This document shows, one piece after another, positions 7,226 to 9,494 of a stretch of DNA of 9,494 bases (position 1 is its first letter; each line of letters starts with the position of its first letter). The notes under the pieces were generated by a model, which saw nothing but the letters and a program-made list of their open reading frames with translations, did not search any database and was not told where the DNA came from. The stretch comes from Candidatus Marinamargulisbacteria bacterium SCGC AG-343-D04 (GTDB taxonomy: Bacteria; Margulisbacteria; Marinamargulisbacteria; GCA-2716485; GCA-002719695): positions 1 through 9,494 of the forward strand of contig QFBQ01000045.1 in assembly GCA_003265885.1 (NCBI GenBank), given 5' to 3'. The position numbers and the translations under genes were made by a program.

Positions 7226-8332
7226 ATGAGTTCATCTCTATTATGGATACTAATATCCGGCATTGTTGCAACGTCTTTTTATCTTGAGAAACATAAACCC
7301 TGGGGAAAGGCCCTTGGAGCCACATTACTATGCGTGATAGGGGGCATGATCTTAGGAAACCTACCCGTCACACCAAGCTCTGATAGCAGTTACGACTTTA
7401 TCTATTCCACCATCACCTATCTGGCCATTGTATGGCTCTTACTAGGGGTCAACCTAGCCTCTATCATCAAACATGGAAAACAGCTTATTGGCTTATTTTT
7501 AATGGCCTGCATCTGCACTATTTTAGGAGCTATTCTAAGTTACCTACTATTCCAAAAGCACCTGCCCGATCTAGCCGCGCCATTAGCAGGTGTACTAACG
7601 GGAACCTATACAGGAGGCAGCTTAAATTTTGTAGGTGTAGCACAGGCTATATCCTTTCCGGCAAGTCAATTCACTGCCGCTGCAGCTGCGGACAATATTG
7701 TCACCGCTGTATGGATTGCCTTATCTCTGGTGTTACCTCGTTGGATAGGGTCGTATTACACAACAACATCTACTCAAACCAGCGATGCATCTCTTACAAA
7801 GTACCCTAGTTTAGGGGTGACACACTCTATTTCTATGATCGATTGCTGTCTACTTTTAAGTGTTGGCTTTGCTGTACTAGAAATATCTCAGTACTTAGCC
7901 GTCCTACTCCCTTTACCAAAAGTCATCTGGATTACAACATTATCCCTGATCTTAGCCCAAATCCCTCTCTTTCATCGGATTAAAGGTTCTTTTTTAATGG
8001 GAATGCTAGGCTTACATTTATTTTTTGTAGTTATTGGAATTCATTCTCGATTTTCAGCTATTTTAGAGGACGGAATGGGAATTTTTGTATTTACCTGTAT
8101 AGTGGTCATGATCCATGCCATTCTCTTTTTAATAATAGGAAAACTAATGAAACGAGATTTACCCTCTATTTTAGTCGCATCACAAGCAGCAATAGGGGGC
8201 CCTTCAACGGCCATGGGCTTAGCCATGACCAAAGAATGGCATCACCTGGCCGTGCCAGGCCTTTTAGTAGGCCTGGCGGGCTATGCTATAGGAAACTATA
8301 GCGGGATCATGGTGTTCCACTTGTTAGAATAA
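7226..8332 (+). CDS. DUF819 family multi-spanning membrane protein (transporter-like)
   Basis: The protein is 368 aa and hydrophobic throughout, with about ten membrane spans by eye, close to the usual family length. Diagnostic motifs are present: GTYTGGS at residues 126-132 with NFVGVA just after, AAADNIVTAVW at about 153-163, and a second Gly-rich re-entrant-like segment near the C-terminus (GGPSTAMGLAM). The family (PF05684; B. subtilis YjcL is a member) has no established substrate; its duplicated Gly-rich motifs resemble those of secondary transporters, so transport across the inner membrane is an inference. The start ATG at 7226 has no Shine-Dalgarno but gives a family-like N-terminus. 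The last 9 bp overlap the end of the minus-strand gene. It looks intact. Confidence 0.85.
   Translation: MSSSLLWILISGIVATSFYLEKHKPWGKALGATLLCVIGGMILGNLPVTPSSDSSYDFIYSTITYLAIVWLLLGVNLASIIKHGKQLIGLFLMACICTILGAILSYLLFQKHLPDLAAPLAGVLTGTYTGGSLNFVGVAQAISFPASQFTAAAAADNIVTAVWIALSLVLPRWIGSYYTTTSTQTSDASLTKYPSLGVTHSISMIDCCLLLSVGFAVLEISQYLAVLLPLPKVIWITTLSLILAQIPLFHRIKGSFLMGMLGLHLFFVVIGIHSRFSAILEDGMGIFVFTCIVVMIHAILFLIIGKLMKRDLPSILVASQAAIGGPSTAMGLAMTKEWHHLAVPGLLVGLAGYAIGNYSGIMVFHLLE
8245..8277. other. Mutually exclusive GC-rich hairpins at the end of the DUF819 gene
   Basis: CCTGGC (8245-8250), GCCAGGCC (8254-8261) and GGCCTGGC (8270-8277) sit within 33 bases. The middle arm can pair with the left (6 bp, 3-base loop) or the right (8 bp, 8-base loop). 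It codes for part of the last DUF819 segment, and lies about 47 bases past the stop of the minus-strand 209-aa gene, so it may help end that transcript, although no U-run follows on either strand. Confidence 0.5.
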
Positions 8333-8953
8333 AAAAGCTTCATTAGGATTATATCTCATCGCAGCACGAGTTCTTGGTGTAGCAGCTTCCTCAAATTCCA
8401 TATGTTTACTTGGAGTTTCAGCAGCAGGTAGCTGTCCCCAAGCTGTAACACTAGATCCTTCATCCCCCGAATGTTCCGAACTACTGCCATTCCCTGAATC
8501 AGAACCTACATCAGAAACATCAGAAATGACCTTGTCTGAATCTGAAGCAGGTTTTGAAGCAGCTACAGCATGTACCAGGTAAACATTTTCTCTAAATGGA
8601 GCAGTTTCGTCTACTAAGTCATTAGGTTCTTCTGTCGGGAATACAGGATCTACACCACAAGATATTGTTCTACGTGATTTTAATGCAGGACCATCAGTTT
8701 GATCATGATTTATTGCGTCTCGTCGAGCTTTCTGATCAGGATCTACCCAGCACACAACAGAAGCAGCATCACCATCAGATGTTTGAGCTGTATTAGGTGT
8801 TACTTCACCTATTGGGGGTTCATAGCCTAAATCTCTATTTATGTTATGTATTCCTGCATTTTTTCGTCTTGGACGCTCATTTCTACCTCCATCTCTTGGA
8901 GCTTGGGAACCTCCAGATCCTACTACTCGAATTCCAGAACAACTAGCACTCAT
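8324..8953 (-). CDS. 209-aa disordered Ser/Asp-rich protein, function unknown
   Basis: The start is well fixed: ATG at 8953 with AGGAGGA (8967-8961) seven bases upstream, the best ribosome binding site in the window. Seen: a Gly/Ser-rich basic N-terminus (residues 1-32, many Arg); two short related segments, VCWVDP (67-72) and SCGVDP (98-103); a strongly acidic Ser/Asp/Glu/Gly stretch (135-168); and a C-terminus ending in NPNEAFLF. Little hydrophobic sequence is present, there is no signal peptide or transmembrane span, and most of the chain should be unfolded. I recognise no family. Composition and neighbourhood suggest a species-restricted secreted protein, with Ser/Asp runs that could be host kinase (CK2-type) targets; that is inference. 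It converges on the DUF819 gene with a 9-bp overlap in which each stop codon lies within the other gene's coding end. Confidence 0.75.
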   Translation of the reverse strand: MSASCSGIRVVGSGGSQAPRDGGRNERPRRKNAGIHNINRDLGYEPPIGEVTPNTAQTSDGDAASVVCWVDPDQKARRDAINHDQTDGPALKSRRTISCGVDPVFPTEEPNDLVDETAPFRENVYLVHAVAASKPASDSDKVISDVSDVGSDSGNGSSSEHSGDEGSSVTAWGQLPAAETPSKHMEFEEAATPRTRAAMRYNPNEAFLF

Positions 8954-9003
8954 AAAAAAATCCTCCTTTTTTTTATATAAATTTTTATTTAAAATCTATA
9001 AAT

Positions 9004-9009
9004 ATTGTA
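9004..9009 (-). promoter_or_regulatory. Candidate -10 box for the 209-aa gene
   Basis: TACAAT on the minus strand lies about 50 bases before the ATG at 8953, in a leader that is nearly all A/T. The best -35 at 17 bases (TTTTAA) is weak. The rest of 8954-9040 shows only A/T tracts. Confidence 0.3.
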
Positions 9010-9061
9010 TTTTATTTATAAAAAAATTAAAAGGATAAAAAAGAAAAAAGATCAACAAACA

Positions 9062-9086
9062 CCAGACCTACAAACAGTAGGCCTGG
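9062..9086 (-). terminator. Rho-independent-type terminator for the right-edge gene
   Basis: Arms 9062-9071 and 9077-9086 flank a 5-base loop. On the plus strand the stem has one A-C mismatch, but in minus-strand RNA the same position is a U-G wobble, giving an unbroken 10-bp stem. That favours minus-strand function. The stem lies 46 bases after the stop at 9133. On that side it is followed by a U-rich stretch whose main U-run starts 12 bases on (9049-9044), looser than a textbook terminator. Confidence 0.6.
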
Positions 9087-9132
9087 ATGCTTAACGCATT
9101 GAAAAATATAGACAGAATAACTCCTGTCTCTT

Positions 9133-9494
9133 CTAGATTCCTCCAGTTGGAAATTCGAAACCATAAAAATAAACTCCTAAATCCACCCCCTCACTAGGAA
9201 CACTATTGTCAGCAGGAGTTTTTTTAGGCGAAGAATTAGGCGAAGACAGAGGCGTAGGCTCTCCACCATTAATCGCAGCAAAAGTCTCTTCAGGATCAAG
9301 CCTACCAGAGCTGGAGCCATCTCCCGCAACACAACTATCTTGACCACTAACTTCATAATCATCACTCAAAATCCCCGAATCCGCAGAACCCGCAGAGTTA
9401 GCAGGAGAAACTCGTCCTGCATGTGTTGTTTGACTTTTTCCAGAGCCAACTCCTTTTTGCTCCAAATACTGCCGAGCTATCTTCGTTAACGTTC
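9133..9494 (-). CDS. C-terminal end of a Ser/Gly-rich protein, 5' end outside the window
   Basis: The frame stays open to the right edge, so the TTG at 9465 is probably not the start; 119 codons and the TAG stop (9135-9133) are visible. The first residues, LTKIARQYLEQKG, look like the end of a helix. The remainder is a Ser/Gly/Asp/Pro-rich tail that should be unfolded, with SPNSSPKKTP near its end, closing with an aromatic GVYFYGFEF patch. No family can be named from this fragment. It shares strand and style with the 209-aa gene but the terminator between them argues for separate transcription. Its composition fits an exported or host-facing protein, without proof. Confidence 0.65.
   Translation of the reverse strand, partial: TLTKIARQYLEQKGVGSGKSQTTHAGRVSPANSAGSADSGILSDDYEVSGQDSCVAGDGSSSGRLDPEETFAAINGGEPTPLSSPNSSPKKTPADNSVPSEGVDLGVYFYGFEFPTGGI

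Noticed and set aside
7432..7809. 125-aa alternative plus-strand frame inside the DUF819 gene
   Set aside because: The DUF819 frame carries clear family motifs; this one is a compositional shadow.
8841..9038. 65-aa plus-strand frame over the start of the 209-aa gene
   Set aside because: It lies antisense to a gene with a strong ribosome binding site and ends in a Lys/Ile/Phe/Tyr run translated from A/T-rich leader DNA.
1..9494. tRNA, rRNA, CRISPR array, insertion sequence or phage integrase
   Set aside because: No cloverleaf, spaced direct repeats, transposase motifs or terminal inverted repeats were seen on either strand.

Overview
The window looks like a piece of a Chlamydia-type genome (family Chlamydiaceae or a close relative). 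It is AT-rich and compact. It carries a predicted OTU-family cysteine protease, a family whose chlamydial members (ChlaOTU of C. caviae, CPn0483 of C. pneumoniae) are known or predicted type III secreted deubiquitinases. Alongside it are long, low-complexity Ser/Pro/Asp-rich proteins of the kind chlamydiae export into host cells or inclusion membranes. The assignment rests on gene content and style, not on a marker gene, so genus is likely but species is not decidable here.

Layout: (1) bases 1-2076, plus strand: 3' part of an OTU protease gene, open at the left edge. (2) 2064-3218, minus strand: a lipid-A-disaccharide-synthase-related GT-B glycosyltransferase, converging on the OTU gene with a 13-bp overlap. 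(3) 3219-3422: the divergent control region. (4) 3423-5402, plus: a 659-aa unknown protein with a Ser-rich repetitive N-terminus, a proline-rich linker with an SH3-ligand-like motif, and a helical/coiled-coil C-terminal half; this is the second effector candidate. (5) 5433-6638, plus: a 401-aa lipoprotein. (6) 6718-7110, plus: a 130-aa divergent Hsp20/alpha-crystallin-like small heat-shock protein. (7) 7226-8332, plus: a DUF819 multi-spanning membrane protein. (8) 8324-8953, minus: a 209-aa disordered Ser/Asp-rich protein, overlapping the DUF819 gene by 9 bp at the stops. (9) 9062-9086: a terminator hairpin for (10) 9133-9494, minus, the C-terminal end of another disordered Ser-rich protein cut by the right edge.

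Conserved-looking cell-envelope and stress genes (glycosyltransferase, lipoprotein, sHSP, DUF819 transporter-like protein) are interleaved with four accessory genes whose products share Ser/Asp/Gly-rich unfolded segments. The most natural reading is a plasticity zone in which host-interaction genes have been inserted among housekeeping genes. The strongest leads are the OTU protease with an enlarged insert between its Cys and His motifs, the 659-aa proline-rich protein, the divergent small heat-shock protein, and two hairpins sharing a 10-mer that bracket the 209-aa gene. No RNA genes, insertion sequences or CRISPR arrays were seen.
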